DNA of 49,857 nt, taken from contig JAFGNZ010000122.1 of assembly GCA_016926755.1 (NCBI GenBank), positions 1-49,857 of the forward strand. Direction: 5' to 3'. Position numbers and translations under genes: made by a program. Below are positions 26,334-36,135 of the stretch, piece after piece (the stretch's first letter is position 1; the number at the start of each line of letters is the position of its first letter). Under the pieces are notes generated by a model. That model was given only the letters and a program-made list of their open reading frames with translations. It had not been told where the DNA came from and did not search any database. The DNA comes from Myxococcaceae bacterium (GTDB lineage: Bacteria > Myxococcota > Myxococcia > Myxococcales > Myxococcaceae).

Positions 26334-27363
26334 CACGCGCCGGGTGCCGCAGGTTCGGCTCGAGCGGCCGGATGCCAGCCTTCTCGAGCAGGGCCATGTC
26401 CTGGGTGTACTCGGGGTTGCCGGTGGTGAGCAGCTTCTCGCCGAAGAAGAGCGAGTTGGCGCCCGCGAGCATGCACAGCAGCTGCGCCTCCTCGTTCATC
26501 TGCATGCGGCCGGCCGACAGGCGCACCATGGACAGGGGCATGAGCAGGCGCGCGGTGGCGATCGTACGCACCATCTCCACCGTCTCCACGCGCTTCTGCT
26601 CGGCCAGCGGCGTGCCCTCCACCGCCACCAGCGCGTTGATGGGGACGGACTCGGGGTGGACCTCCTGGTTGGCCAGGGTCATCAGCAGCTTGCAGCGATC
26701 ATCCACGGACTCGCCCAGGCCGATGATGCCGCCCGAGCACACGGAGATGCCGGCCTTGCGCACGCGCTCCAGGGTGTTGAGCCGATCCTCGTAGGTGCGC
26801 GTGGAGATGATGTCGCCGTAGTGCTCGGCGGAGGTGTCCAGGTTGTGGTTGTAGGCGGACAGGCCCGCCTCGCGGAGCCGCCGGGCCTGGCTCTCGGTGA
26901 GCATGCCCAGCGTGGCGCATGCCTCCATGCCGAGCTTGCGCACGCCCTGGACCATCTCCAGGACGCTGTCGAACTGGGGGCCGTCCTTCACCTCGCGCCA
27001 GGCGGCGCCCATGCAGAAGCGGGTGGCACCGGCGGCACGAGCCCGGGCGGCGGCCTCCAGCACCTCCTGCACGGCCATCAGCTTCTCGGCCTGGACACCC
27101 GTCTTGTAGCGCGCGGCCTGGGGGCAGTAGGAGCAGTCCTCCGGGCAGCCCCCTGTCTTGATGGAGAGCAGCGAGCACAGCTGCACCTTGTTGTCCTGGA
27201 AGACGGCCCGGTGCACCGTCTGCGCCTCGTGGACCAGCTCCAGCAGGGGCAGCTCGTACAGGGCACGCACCTCCGGCAGCGTCCAGTCGTGGCGGACGGT
27301 GACCCCCGGGGGCGGCGCGGCGAAGTGGGCGTGGCCGTGGAAGGACTCGGCGGCGTCGAACAT
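26311..27363 (-). CDS. bioB: Biotin synthase
   Basis: A 350-residue radical SAM enzyme that inserts sulfur into dethiobiotin. The [4Fe-4S] motif CxxxCxxC is C73-C77-C80 ([12 protein letters not shown]). The second cluster ligands and family motifs are present: [39 protein letters not shown] 27363 is chosen over an in-frame start 29 codons upstream because GAGGAG lies just before it and the BioB domain begins there; the upstream extension lacks conservation cues and would overlap a terminator. First gene of the operon. Confidence 0.95.
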   Translation of the reverse strand: MFDAAESFHGHAHFAAPPPGVTVRHDWTLPEVRALYELPLLELVHEAQTVHRAVFQDNKVQLCSLLSIKTGGCPEDCSYCPQAARYKTGVQAEKLMAVQEVLEAAARARAAGATRFCMGAAWREVKDGPQFDSVLEMVQGVRKLGMEACATLGMLTESQARRLREAGLSAYNHNLDTSAEHYGDIISTRTYEDRLNTLERVRKAGISVCSGGIIGLGESVDDRCKLLMTLANQEVHPESVPINALVAVEGTPLAEQKRVETVEMVRTIATARLLMPLSMVRLSAGRMQMNEEAQLLCMLAGANSLFFGEKLLTTGNPEYTQDMALLEKAGIRPLEPNLRHPARDGRSEAP

Positions 27364-27389
27364 GAGCTCCTCGGTTGGGCGAAGGGCGC

Positions 27390-27424
27390 AACCTGCGCGG
27401 ACGCCGGGGCCCTTGTCAACAAGG
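27390..27424 (-). promoter_or_regulatory. Candidate bioB promoter with overlapping palindrome
   Basis: On the minus strand TTGACA (27419-27414) is a perfect -35 box; 18 bases on is CAGGTT (27395-27390), a poor -10 keeping only A2 and T6. The -35 lies inside the inverted repeat CCTTGT-CA-ACAAGG (27411-27424), which could be an operator for a biotin regulator. It does not show the second half expected of a BirA box, so the regulator is unknown. The predicted leader is about 20 bases. Confidence 0.4.
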
Positions 27425-27456
27425 ACCGGTGCCCCCAGCCTCGGGAGCACCGGTCC
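27423..27456 (-). terminator. Terminator hairpin of the GlsB-type gene
   Basis: A perfect 10-bp stem, GGACCGGTGC/GCACCGGTCC (27423-27432 and 27447-27456), with a 14-base loop that can add a CCC/GGG pairing. It lies 27 bases after the stop of the upstream minus-strand gene and is followed in that direction by TTGTTGACAAGG, a weak T-rich tract that also holds the bioB -35 box. Confidence 0.7.
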
Positions 27457-27483
27457 CCGTCACCCCTCCCGGCCGCGAGCCCG

Positions 27484-27753
27484 TCAGACTCGGACGCGCC
27501 TGCTGCGGCCGGCCAGGCCTACGAGGAAGAGCACCAACATCGCGCCGATCACCGAGAAGATCAGCCCCGAGGGATGGAGATCCCACATGCGGCCATCACT
27601 GCGGAAGAACGAGCCGATGAAGCCACCCACGAAAGAGCCGGCGATGCCGATCAGCATGGTGGCGATGAGCCCCATGGACTGATTGCCCGGCAGCAGCGCG
27701 CGCGCGATCAGGCCCGCCAGCAGACCAATCACCAGGAACGCGAGAATACTCAT
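27484..27753 (-). CDS. GlsB/YeaQ/YmgE-family small stress membrane protein
   Basis: An 89-residue inner-membrane protein with three hydrophobic segments (about 3-22, 32-52, 62-82) and Gly-rich helices: SILAFLVIGLLAGLIARALL, then GIAGSFVGGFIG and SVIGAMLVLFLVGLAG. This is the transglycosylase-associated (GlsB/YeaQ/YmgE) family, linked to general stress in several bacteria; biochemical role unknown. The start at 27753 has a textbook AAGGAGGT 7 bases upstream, implying high translation. A strong terminator follows, so it is probably monocistronic. The 215 bases upstream to radA are non-coding and must hold divergent promoters. Confidence 0.88.
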   Translation of the reverse strand: MSILAFLVIGLLAGLIARALLPGNQSMGLIATMLIGIAGSFVGGFIGSFFRSDGRMWDLHPSGLIFSVIGAMLVLFLVGLAGRSRRVRV

Positions 27754-27968
27754 GACACAACCTCCTTGACTGGAGAGCACCGCGTCGTGCGGCGCCTGTT
27801 CGGTAGAAACGTGGGGCGCTCCCTTGCCTGGGACAACTTGACAGCCGCCCTTGGACCGCGGGCGCTCCCCTGCCCGCCCGCTCCACGAACGGCTGCCTGC
27901 TCCCAGGGTGGCCGAGGCCTTCGAAAAGAGAGGGAAACGTCAGAGGGACGGGCTAGAGAACCCTACCC

Positions 27969-29330
<1,362 letters not shown>

Positions 29331-29351
29331 GCCGAGGCAAATTGAGAGCGA

Positions 29352-29375
29352 GCAATCCCTCATAAGTGGGATTGC
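29352..29375 (+). terminator. Hairpin after radA
   Basis: A perfect 8-bp stem GCAATCCC/GGGATTGC with an 8-base loop starts 22 bases after the radA stop. A C-run rather than a T-run follows, so efficiency is uncertain. Its 3' arm overlaps the -35 candidate of the next gene. Confidence 0.55.
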
Positions 29376-29402
29376 AGCCCCCCCCCGCATCGCCTGTATA
29401 AC
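29372..29402 (+). promoter_or_regulatory. Candidate promoter of the Cys-rich lipoprotein gene
   Basis: TTGCAG (29372-29377) and TATAAC (29397-29402) resemble -35 and -10 boxes, but the 19-base spacing is long. The -10 is unusually AT-rich for this window and lies about 34 bases before the start codon. Confidence 0.4.
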
Positions 29403-29435
29403 CCACCACTCCTCACCTACCCATTGGAGGCTCAA

Positions 29436-29738
29436 GTGCGGCGACTTCTGTGTGTTGTGGCTCTGTGTACGATTGGGCTCACGGCTTGCGGTACGGATTA
29501 CACCGAAGCGAATGAAGCGAACGAAGCGTTCGAGACCAGCCGTCAGGGGCTCGCCTGCGTGACCGGCACCGGCGAATGCCCTGGCGACACGGTCTGCGCC
29601 TACTTCCAGGATGACCCATACGCGGAATACGAGGGGCTTTGCCGCCCTCCCTGCATCAACGGCACGTGCCAGAATTCCAACCAAATCTGCTGCACGCACC
29701 CCACCGGCCCGTCGTACTGCAACTGGGCCTGTCTATAG
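29436..29738 (+). CDS. Small Cys-rich predicted lipoprotein
   Basis: A 100-residue protein starting with GTG 29436, with GGAGG 5 bases upstream. Signal peptide with lipobox LTAC (Cys at 18). The mature part has ten further Cys, including an ICC pair, probably disulfide-bonded outside the cytoplasm. Near the N-terminus is the repeat EANEANEAF, encoded by three 9-base direct repeats (29505-29531). Base composition is lower in GC than radA. No enzyme motif. It lies between two copies of the radA 3' end and may have arrived by insertion. Possibly a surface or small-peptide-like lipoprotein; function unknown. Confidence 0.78.
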   Translation: MRRLLCVVALCTIGLTACGTDYTEANEANEAFETSRQGLACVTGTGECPGDTVCAYFQDDPYAEYEGLCRPPCINGTCQNSNQICCTHPTGPSYCNWACL

Positions 29739-29832
29739 CACTGTAACGAAGGCGGACCCGCTGGCCTGGATCCAGGTTGATCGAGGCCAGCCACTCAGGA
29801 TCAGTTCGAGCGCTCGTGGAGCCTCTGACATT

Positions 29833-29851
29833 GCGCTGAGCGCCATGTTCG
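29833..29851 (+). repeat. Direct repeat copy 2, downstream of the lipoprotein gene
   Basis: Exact 19-base copy of the radA 3' end, in the non-coding 29739-29934 interval, and again followed by a TGA in the same reading frame. The interval has no other supported gene and is AT-richer than its surroundings. The two copies bracket 507 bases including the Cys-rich lipoprotein gene. Confidence 0.85.
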
Positions 29852-29934
29852 CCTGAGCGCCGAAGACCGCCGCGGCGACTCCTGTCGGGACTATGCCCTG
29901 GGCGCGATCGGCGCCTACGAGTTGCTCCCGCGGC

Positions 29935-32181
29935 TCACGGCAGCACGGCCGGGAAGCGCAGCACCACCGCGTGAGGCGGTGCCCCATTGGTCACGCGAAG
30001 CGTGATGCGCGCATCTCCTCCCAGGCCGCGGCCGGTGAAGTAGGCCATCGAGCGCGCCGTTCCACTCACACCACTCTCGAGCGAGCCGGTCCCCAGGACC
30101 TGCCACGTTCCGTCGCGCAGGTTGAAGGTGTCGTAGTCGTAGCCAGCGATCGCGTTGGCATGGTCCAGCCTCAGCGCCGCGGCCCAGTCCATCATCAGCT
30201 CGGCGAACGGCATGCCCGTGTGGGCCTCGATGTTGGCGATCCCCGTGCTCGGGCCCTCCATCCAGTTCCGCCAGAAGTTGTCATGCCCCATGAGCTGCGC
30301 CACGCGCCACACGAACAGGAAGTTGTAGCCATAGGTGCAGATGCGCTCTCCGTACTGGCTCGGCTGCTCCGGGTACACGACGCGGAAGGCGTGCGGAGTG
30401 GCCAGGCAATTGCTCGCATAGGGCTGCACCAGCTGCACCTCGGTGCCGAGCCCCGCCAGCTGCTGGGCCGCCATGGCGCTGGCCTCTTCGATCCACGGCT
30501 CCTCCGAGGACGTGCTCGATGCCAGGCGGCGGCCCACCGCGATCAGGTGCTTGAGCTCGTGCACCATGACGGAGGGCATGAGCTTGCCGAAGTACTCGGC
30601 GCGCGGCACGCCCGAGCTGCCCGGGCTGGCCGCGTAGAAGATGTCACCCTCGTTGCTGCGCTTGCCCCACCACCGCACCGTGTCGCTGTCACTGAAGAAG
30701 TCGACCGGGTGCACGTAGCCGTACAGGTTGTCCTGGCCGACCCGGCGGCTGAAGACGATGATGATCTTCTCGTTGGCATCGAGGTCGGCGACCTCTCCGA
30801 AGTAGCGCAGATCCGTCGGCATGACCTTGCTCTCGAAGTCGGCCATGAGGCCTTGCAGCTCGCCCGGGCCGAGCTCCGCCACATCCTCGTTCTGCACGAA
30901 CCAGTAGGCATGCTCACTCACGCTCTTGACCGTGGCGGTGATGCGCTCCTGCTGGGAGTCCACCCCCACCCAGAAGTCGCAGACCTTGACGTCCACGGTG
31001 TAGGGCCCCGGGCAGTTCCTGAAGGCCGCCTGGACGGCCTGGGCCGTGCCCTTGGCCATCAGCGGCTGGACTCCCGCGCGCCGCAGCGTCTCCACTCCCT
31101 GCTGCCCCTGCTCCAAGTGCCTCAGGTGAGCCTCGCGGCGCGCCAGGGCCTCCTCTCGGGCGCTGGCCTGGACGAGCTCCGCCTCCCGTGGCGACGGTGC
31201 GTCAGGAGGCAGCAGCCCCTGCGCTGACACGCCGGTGGTGCTGAGGGTGAAGTCCAGCCCATCCGCCGAGGGGTACTGGCTGGCGTGCACCGGGATGACG
31301 ACCACGCGCTCGGCGATGGACAGGCCCTGGAGGGTGACGGTGGCCGAGCCGTCGACGAAGTCCGCGGGGCGCACGAACACCACGCCCGGCGGCTGGGGCC
31401 TGCCGCCCTTCAGCCTCAGCGGTACGTTCGCGTTCTCCAGCGGCGGGGCCACCACCGCCGCCTCGAGGCCCCCCGTCGAGTAGACCCCCTCATAGTCGCC
31501 GGTGTCCGCCTGGGTGTTTCCGTTGAGATCCTTGAAGGCGCTGAGGAGGTACTGGCCTGGAGTGAGCCCCTCGAAGCTGAACATGCCGCTGGCGCCAGTG
31601 CCCCGGACGACCACCTGCCGGGTGCTGGCGTGGCCTGGAGCGCACTGGCCGTTGCTCACGAAGCATGCCGTCACCTGCGTGCCGTCGACATCGCCACCGG
31701 CGGGCGCGGACACCTTGCCGCTGATGAAGTTGCTCGCGGTGAGCACCACCGACAGGGTGAAGTTGATCCCGCGCATCGGCGGCCTGAGGTACAGCGGGCT
31801 CTGCCGGCCGCCGTAGATGCCGTCGTAGTCGTCGGTGTCGACCACGCCGTTGGCGTTGTTGTCCTTGGAGGCCATGAGCACATACGCGCCCGTAGCCAGG
31901 CCCTCCACGAGGAACTCGGCGCTCGCGCCCTCCCCCTGGACGACCACGGACCGCGTGTTGGGAGACTCGAGGTCGCACTGGCTGTCCACGGTGAAGCAGG
32001 CCGTGACCTTCGTTCCCGCGACGGCGCCACCGTTGGGGACCGTCACCGCCCCGCTGAGTGTCCCCGGCGCCAGCGGGTTGGGATCGACAGGCTTCGGCTC
32101 GTCGTCGTCCTTCCCCGGACACGCGGCGAGAGTCAACACCACCAGGACCCCTGGCACCCACCGCACGGCCCGCTGACGCAT
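29935..32181 (-). CDS. Hyicolysin-like (M30) metallopeptidase lipoprotein with two calcium-loop domains
   Basis: A 748-residue lipoprotein (start 32181, GGGGAG 7-8 bases upstream; lipobox LAAC). After the anchor come two homologous domains of about 85 residues (about 35-120 and 135-220) sharing GTxVTACF and ending in EF-hand-like loops, DNNANGVVDTDDYDGIYG and DLNGNTQADTGDYEGVYS. A middle region with a coiled coil follows (about 310-360). The catalytic part holds HELKH at 541-545 (HExxH zinc motif) and EEPWIEEASA about 20 residues on, matching the M30 hyicolysin type. The C-terminus is beta-rich. Probably a surface or secreted protease stabilised by calcium; substrates unknown. Confidence 0.82.
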   Translation of the reverse strand: MRQRAVRWVPGVLVVLTLAACPGKDDDEPKPVDPNPLAPGTLSGAVTVPNGGAVAGTKVTACFTVDSQCDLESPNTRSVVVQGEGASAEFLVEGLATGAYVLMASKDNNANGVVDTDDYDGIYGGRQSPLYLRPPMRGINFTLSVVLTASNFISGKVSAPAGGDVDGTQVTACFVSNGQCAPGHASTRQVVVRGTGASGMFSFEGLTPGQYLLSAFKDLNGNTQADTGDYEGVYSTGGLEAAVVAPPLENANVPLRLKGGRPQPPGVVFVRPADFVDGSATVTLQGLSIAERVVVIPVHASQYPSADGLDFTLSTTGVSAQGLLPPDAPSPREAELVQASAREEALARREAHLRHLEQGQQGVETLRRAGVQPLMAKGTAQAVQAAFRNCPGPYTVDVKVCDFWVGVDSQQERITATVKSVSEHAYWFVQNEDVAELGPGELQGLMADFESKVMPTDLRYFGEVADLDANEKIIIVFSRRVGQDNLYGYVHPVDFFSDSDTVRWWGKRSNEGDIFYAASPGSSGVPRAEYFGKLMPSVMVHELKHLIAVGRRLASSTSSEEPWIEEASAMAAQQLAGLGTEVQLVQPYASNCLATPHAFRVVYPEQPSQYGERICTYGYNFLFVWRVAQLMGHDNFWRNWMEGPSTGIANIEAHTGMPFAELMMDWAAALRLDHANAIAGYDYDTFNLRDGTWQVLGTGSLESGVSGTARSMAYFTGRGLGGDARITLRVTNGAPPHAVVLRFPAVLP

Positions 32182-32366
32182 CGCTCGCTCCCCTGGAAGC
32201 CGTGGGGGGCGGACCACGCTCCTCGCGCCTCGCGGCAGGAGCACGCCCTTCCCAGGCGAGCGCGATACTACTCAGGCTCCGGCGAGGGTGTCAGCCCGCC
32301 GCCCTGGCCTGACGGTGCGCGTGGGAGAGGGCCTCCTGGGCACTCGGGGCCGTGTCGCGGCTGCCC

Positions 32367-34457
32367 TCATCCGCCCTCCGCGGGAGTGGGTGGTTGCGAT
32401 GCGGGGGGATTCAGCAGGGCCTTCGCGGCCTCCACCGCGGCATGTGTCCCTGCCAGCGCGAGGAGATCCCCCGCCTTGAGCACCTCCTGGGCCGTGGGCA
32501 CGGAGACGTCCGCCCCCTCCCGGTGGATGGCCAGGACGGTCGCCCCCGTCAGCCCGCGGAGGTTCAACGCCGCGAGCGTCTTCCCTACCGCGGGGCTCGT
32601 CTCCTCGAGTTGCACAGGCGTGGGCGCACCGAGGCCGGGGAGCAGCCCGCGGACCTGCTCCAGCTCTCCATGCTCGGCGCCCGGGGCCTTCGCGTGTGAC
32701 TGGGTGGCGAGGGCCTCCACGATGACCTGTGCGCCAGCCCGGACGTGCCCCTGCAGATTCCTGGCGCTGCGCCAGAAGGCAATGCCCAGCACGACCAGGA
32801 GCGCCAGCACGAGCAGCGGCGCCGTGAAGCCGCGGACGAAGGGCTGCGTGACCGCGATCACCGGAGTCCCCACGAGGAGGACGATGATCACCTGCAGCGT
32901 GAGGACGAGGACGTGCCGAGGGGCCGCCGCCAGGTCCATCCTCCCCTCCGCCCGGAGCGGGAGCGCCACCAGCGACAGCGTCCCCGCGAGGCGACGCGCG
33001 ACCTGGACGATGCCCAGGAGGAACGGCAGCGCGAGGAGGATGGCGCCTCCGATGATGAGCTTCTCCGCCAGCCCCTGGCTGACGCCCGCCGCGTCCTCCA
33101 GGAGCAGGGAGATCTTCTCGAGCGAGAGGGAGGTGCCCACCACCAGCGCCACGAGCAGCGCCGCGTCGATGAGCAGCTGCCCCACGAGCCGCCGGATGCT
33201 GGCGCCGAGCGTGTGCCGCCGGGGGGCCTCTCGGAGCTGCTCGACCCAGCTCCCGTACAGCGTGGCGAACGTCTGGAGAGGCTTGGGCAGCTTCCGGTCC
33301 ACGAAGCTCGCCACGGGGCCCGCGGCGCGGATGAGCATGGGCGTGGTCAGCGTGGTGATGGCCGAGACCGCCACCGCGATGGGATAGAGGAACTCCCCGG
33401 TCGCCTTCAGCGACAGCCCCAGGCTCGCGATGATGAACGAGAACTCGCCGATCTGCGCCAGGCTCATCCCCGCCTGCACGGAGGTGCGCGTCCCGTTGCC
33501 GGTGAGGAAGGCGCCCACGGAGACGCTGATGACCTTGCCGAGGACGACCACGACCGTGAACACCAGGATGGCGACCCAGTAGCGCGCGATGATCGCCGGG
33601 TCGATGAGCATCCCCACGGACACGAAGAAGATGGCCGCGAAGATGTCCTTCACGGGCTGGACGAGGTGCTCCACCACCTTCTCCTCTCCGGACTCCGCGA
33701 CGAGCGAGCCGGCCAGGAAGGCGCCCAGCGCCACCGAGTACCCAAACGCCTGGGCCAGCAGCGCGATCGCGAAGCACACGCCGACGCTGGCCACCAGCGT
33801 CGTCTCCGGGCGGTTGAGCCGGATGACCGCGCGGATGGCTCGGGGGACAATCAGCAGCCCGATCGCGACCAGCCCGACGAGGAACGCCAGGAGGCGGCCG
33901 AGGGTGAGCGCCAGGTCTCCGGCCGAGAGGCCGCTCCCCGTCGAGATGCCCGTCAGCATCGCCATCAGCAGAATCGCGATGAGATCCTCGACGATGAGCA
34001 CGCCGACGACGAGCTCGCGGAGCTTTCCGCGGATCCCCTGCTCGTCGAACGCCTTGGCGATGATCGTCGTGCTGGAGATGGCGATGAGCGCCCCCGCGAA
34101 GATGCTCTCCAGCGGGGTCCACCCGAAGGCGCGGCCCACCACGAAGCCGAGCCACACCATGACGCTGCACTGGATGACGGCCGTGAGGCCCGCCGTGGGC
34201 CCCACGGCGAACAGCTTGCGCAGGCTGAACTCCAGCCCGAGTGAGAACATGAGGAGGATGACGCCCAGCTCCGAGAGCACCTGGACGGTGCCCGGGTCCG
34301 CGATGAGCGGGATGGGCACGTAGGGGCCGACGATGAGGCCAGCGAGGATGTAGCCGAGGACGACAGGCTGGCGCAGCCGCTGGAACAACACCGTCGTCAC
34401 CGCGGCGACGCACAGGACCACCGTGATGGCCTTCAAGAACTCGTGCGCGGTGTGCAT
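32367..34457 (-). CDS. CPA2-type cation/proton antiporter with extra membrane block and TrkA-C domain
   Basis: A 696-residue inner-membrane antiporter. Residues about 1-385 form a CPA2 (KefB/C-like) domain with about 12 helices: RQPVVLGYILAGLIVGP, SLGLEFSLRKL, SVALGAFLAGSLVAESG, FFVSVGMLIDPA, AGMSLAQIGEFSFIIASLG. A further block of about four helices (about 410-575) follows, then a C-terminal TrkA_C domain (about 590-690) with LRGLTGATVLAIHREGADV. There is no TrkA_N (NAD-binding) domain. Start 34457 is used; ATG 34487 is also possible. It probably exchanges K+ or Na+ for H+; the next gene upstream is a CPA1 antiporter in the same direction. Confidence 0.85.
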   Translation of the reverse strand: MHTAHEFLKAITVVLCVAAVTTVLFQRLRQPVVLGYILAGLIVGPYVPIPLIADPGTVQVLSELGVILLMFSLGLEFSLRKLFAVGPTAGLTAVIQCSVMVWLGFVVGRAFGWTPLESIFAGALIAISSTTIIAKAFDEQGIRGKLRELVVGVLIVEDLIAILLMAMLTGISTGSGLSAGDLALTLGRLLAFLVGLVAIGLLIVPRAIRAVIRLNRPETTLVASVGVCFAIALLAQAFGYSVALGAFLAGSLVAESGEEKVVEHLVQPVKDIFAAIFFVSVGMLIDPAIIARYWVAILVFTVVVVLGKVISVSVGAFLTGNGTRTSVQAGMSLAQIGEFSFIIASLGLSLKATGEFLYPIAVAVSAITTLTTPMLIRAAGPVASFVDRKLPKPLQTFATLYGSWVEQLREAPRRHTLGASIRRLVGQLLIDAALLVALVVGTSLSLEKISLLLEDAAGVSQGLAEKLIIGGAILLALPFLLGIVQVARRLAGTLSLVALPLRAEGRMDLAAAPRHVLVLTLQVIIVLLVGTPVIAVTQPFVRGFTAPLLVLALLVVLGIAFWRSARNLQGHVRAGAQVIVEALATQSHAKAPGAEHGELEQVRGLLPGLGAPTPVQLEETSPAVGKTLAALNLRGLTGATVLAIHREGADVSVPTAQEVLKAGDLLALAGTHAAVEAAKALLNPPASQPPTPAEGG

Positions 34458-34579
34458 GGATTCACCCCATGAGGTGAGGATGGGCATGCGACGGGGCAGT
34501 CCCCATCGCTGAGGTGGGAGTCGAAAGTCGGGCCAGCATCCTTACCCGTAAAGCGATTCCGACGCCTGCCGCGCGCGCC

Positions 34580-36052
34580 CTACTCGTCCTCGCGTTGGCC
34601 GAACATGAGGCGCAGGAAGGGCAGATCCTCCGAGCGGGAGAAGACATAGACGTGGTCCCCCGCCTGGAGGACCGTGTCCCCCTTGGGCGCCAGCAGCTCC
34701 AGGCCCCGGACGATGAGCATGGCGGCGGACTCGGGCGGGAACGGGAGCTCCGAGATGCGCGCGCCGGCCGTGGCCGAGGCCGCGTCGATGTAGAAGGCGC
34801 TCAGCTCGCCGTTGAGGAGCTGGGTGGAGGCGATCTCCAGGACGGCGGGCGGCGGCTCGGGAACGTTGGCCGCCAGCCCCAGCTTGCGTGTCACCCACGG
34901 CACCGTCGCCCCGGGGATGAAGCCGTTCACCACGACGATGAAGAAGACGATGTTGAAGATCGCCTGGGCCCCCTGCGCTCCCGCCAGCACCGGGAAGGTG
35001 GCCAGGATGATGGGCACCGCGCCCCGCAGCCCCACCCACCCCGTGTAGAGGATCTCCCCCGCCGGGAAGCGGAAGGGCAGCAGGCACAGGAGTACAGCCA
35101 CGGGGCGGGCGATGAAGGCCAGGAAGAGGCTCAGGCCCAGCCCCACCCAGGCCACCTCGAGCAGCTGCTCGGGGTAGACGAGCAGCCCCAGCACCAGGAA
35201 CATCGCCACCTGGGAGAGCCACGCGAGCGCGTCATGCACCCGGAGCAGGCCCGTGCGGTAGCGCAAGGTCTCGTTGCCGAGGAGGACGCCCACCACGTAC
35301 ACGGACAGGAAGCCGCTGCCATGAAAGAGCGTGGGCAGCCCGAAGGCGAGGAAGGCCAGCGCCAGCGTCATCACCGGGTAGAGGCCCGCCGCCTGGAGGC
35401 GCAGGCGCTTGAGGAGCTGACGCCCCCCCCAGCCGAGCGCCAGGCCCAGCCCTCCGCCCACCACCATCTGCACCACCGCGTCCAGCAGCAGCCGCCAGCC
35501 CAGGCCCTCCCCCTGCAACAGGTTCTGCGTGAGGGCCATGGTGAGGATGACGGCCATTGGATCATTGAGGCCGGACTCCAGCTCGAGCGTCGTGCCCACG
35601 CGGCGCTTGAGGTGCAGCCCGCTGCCGCGCAGCACGGAGAAGACGGCCGCCGCGTCCGTGGAGGAGACGATGGCGCCCAGCAGGAGGGCCACGGGCCAGG
35701 AGAAGCCGAACACCAGGTGGGCCGCGAGCGCCAGGATGGCCGCCGTGGCCACCACACCCACCGTGGCGAGGAGGGAGGCGGGGCGGATGGCGGCGCGGAC
35801 GGCGGCCAGGGGGGTGTTGAGGCCACCATCAAAGAGGATGAGGACGAGCGCCACCGTGCCCAGGCGGAAGGCGAAGCCGTAGTCACTGAACTCGATGCCC
35901 CCCGGCCCATCCGAGCCGGCGGCCATGCCAATGCCCAGGAAGAGCATCGCCACGGGCAGCCCGAAGCGCCCCGAGGCGCGGCTGAGCAGGACGCTCAGCC
36001 CCATCAGCAGGCCCGCGACGACGAGCAGGAAGGCGGTAGGCAACGGTTCCAT
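34580..36052 (-). CDS. CPA1-type cation/proton antiporter with TrkA-C domain (NhaP2/CvrA-like)
   Basis: A 490-residue inner-membrane antiporter. Residues about 1-390 have some 12-13 helices with LFDGGLNTPLAAVRAA, the catalytic-site region STDAAAVFSVLRGSGL and LESGLNDPMAVILTMAL (Asn-Asp pair of the CPA1 family), and GLRGAVPIILATFP. A C-terminal TrkA_C domain (about 395-490) with LNGELSAFYIDAASATAGA probably senses a ligand. The family exchanges K+ or Na+ for H+. It lies 122 bases upstream of the CPA2 gene in the same direction and is divergent (83 bases) from the KefC-like gene. Confidence 0.88.
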   Translation of the reverse strand: MEPLPTAFLLVVAGLLMGLSVLLSRASGRFGLPVAMLFLGIGMAAGSDGPGGIEFSDYGFAFRLGTVALVLILFDGGLNTPLAAVRAAIRPASLLATVGVVATAAILALAAHLVFGFSWPVALLLGAIVSSTDAAAVFSVLRGSGLHLKRRVGTTLELESGLNDPMAVILTMALTQNLLQGEGLGWRLLLDAVVQMVVGGGLGLALGWGGRQLLKRLRLQAAGLYPVMTLALAFLAFGLPTLFHGSGFLSVYVVGVLLGNETLRYRTGLLRVHDALAWLSQVAMFLVLGLLVYPEQLLEVAWVGLGLSLFLAFIARPVAVLLCLLPFRFPAGEILYTGWVGLRGAVPIILATFPVLAGAQGAQAIFNIVFFIVVVNGFIPGATVPWVTRKLGLAANVPEPPPAVLEIASTQLLNGELSAFYIDAASATAGARISELPFPPESAAMLIVRGLELLAPKGDTVLQAGDHVYVFSRSEDLPFLRLMFGQREDE

Positions 36053-36135
36053 CGAAGGCCCTCCGAATACCTCACCCTTGCCCCCGCGGCGCCATGAGAT
36101 TGTTCCCCGACCTGCCCCTGTGCAATGAGGAGGAC

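Noticed and set aside
27411-27456. BirA box at the bioB promoter
   Set aside because: Only one TTGTCAAC-like half is present; the second half 14-15 bp away is missing.
27838-27843. TTGACA upstream of radA as a promoter
   Set aside because: No acceptable -10 element 16-19 bases downstream.
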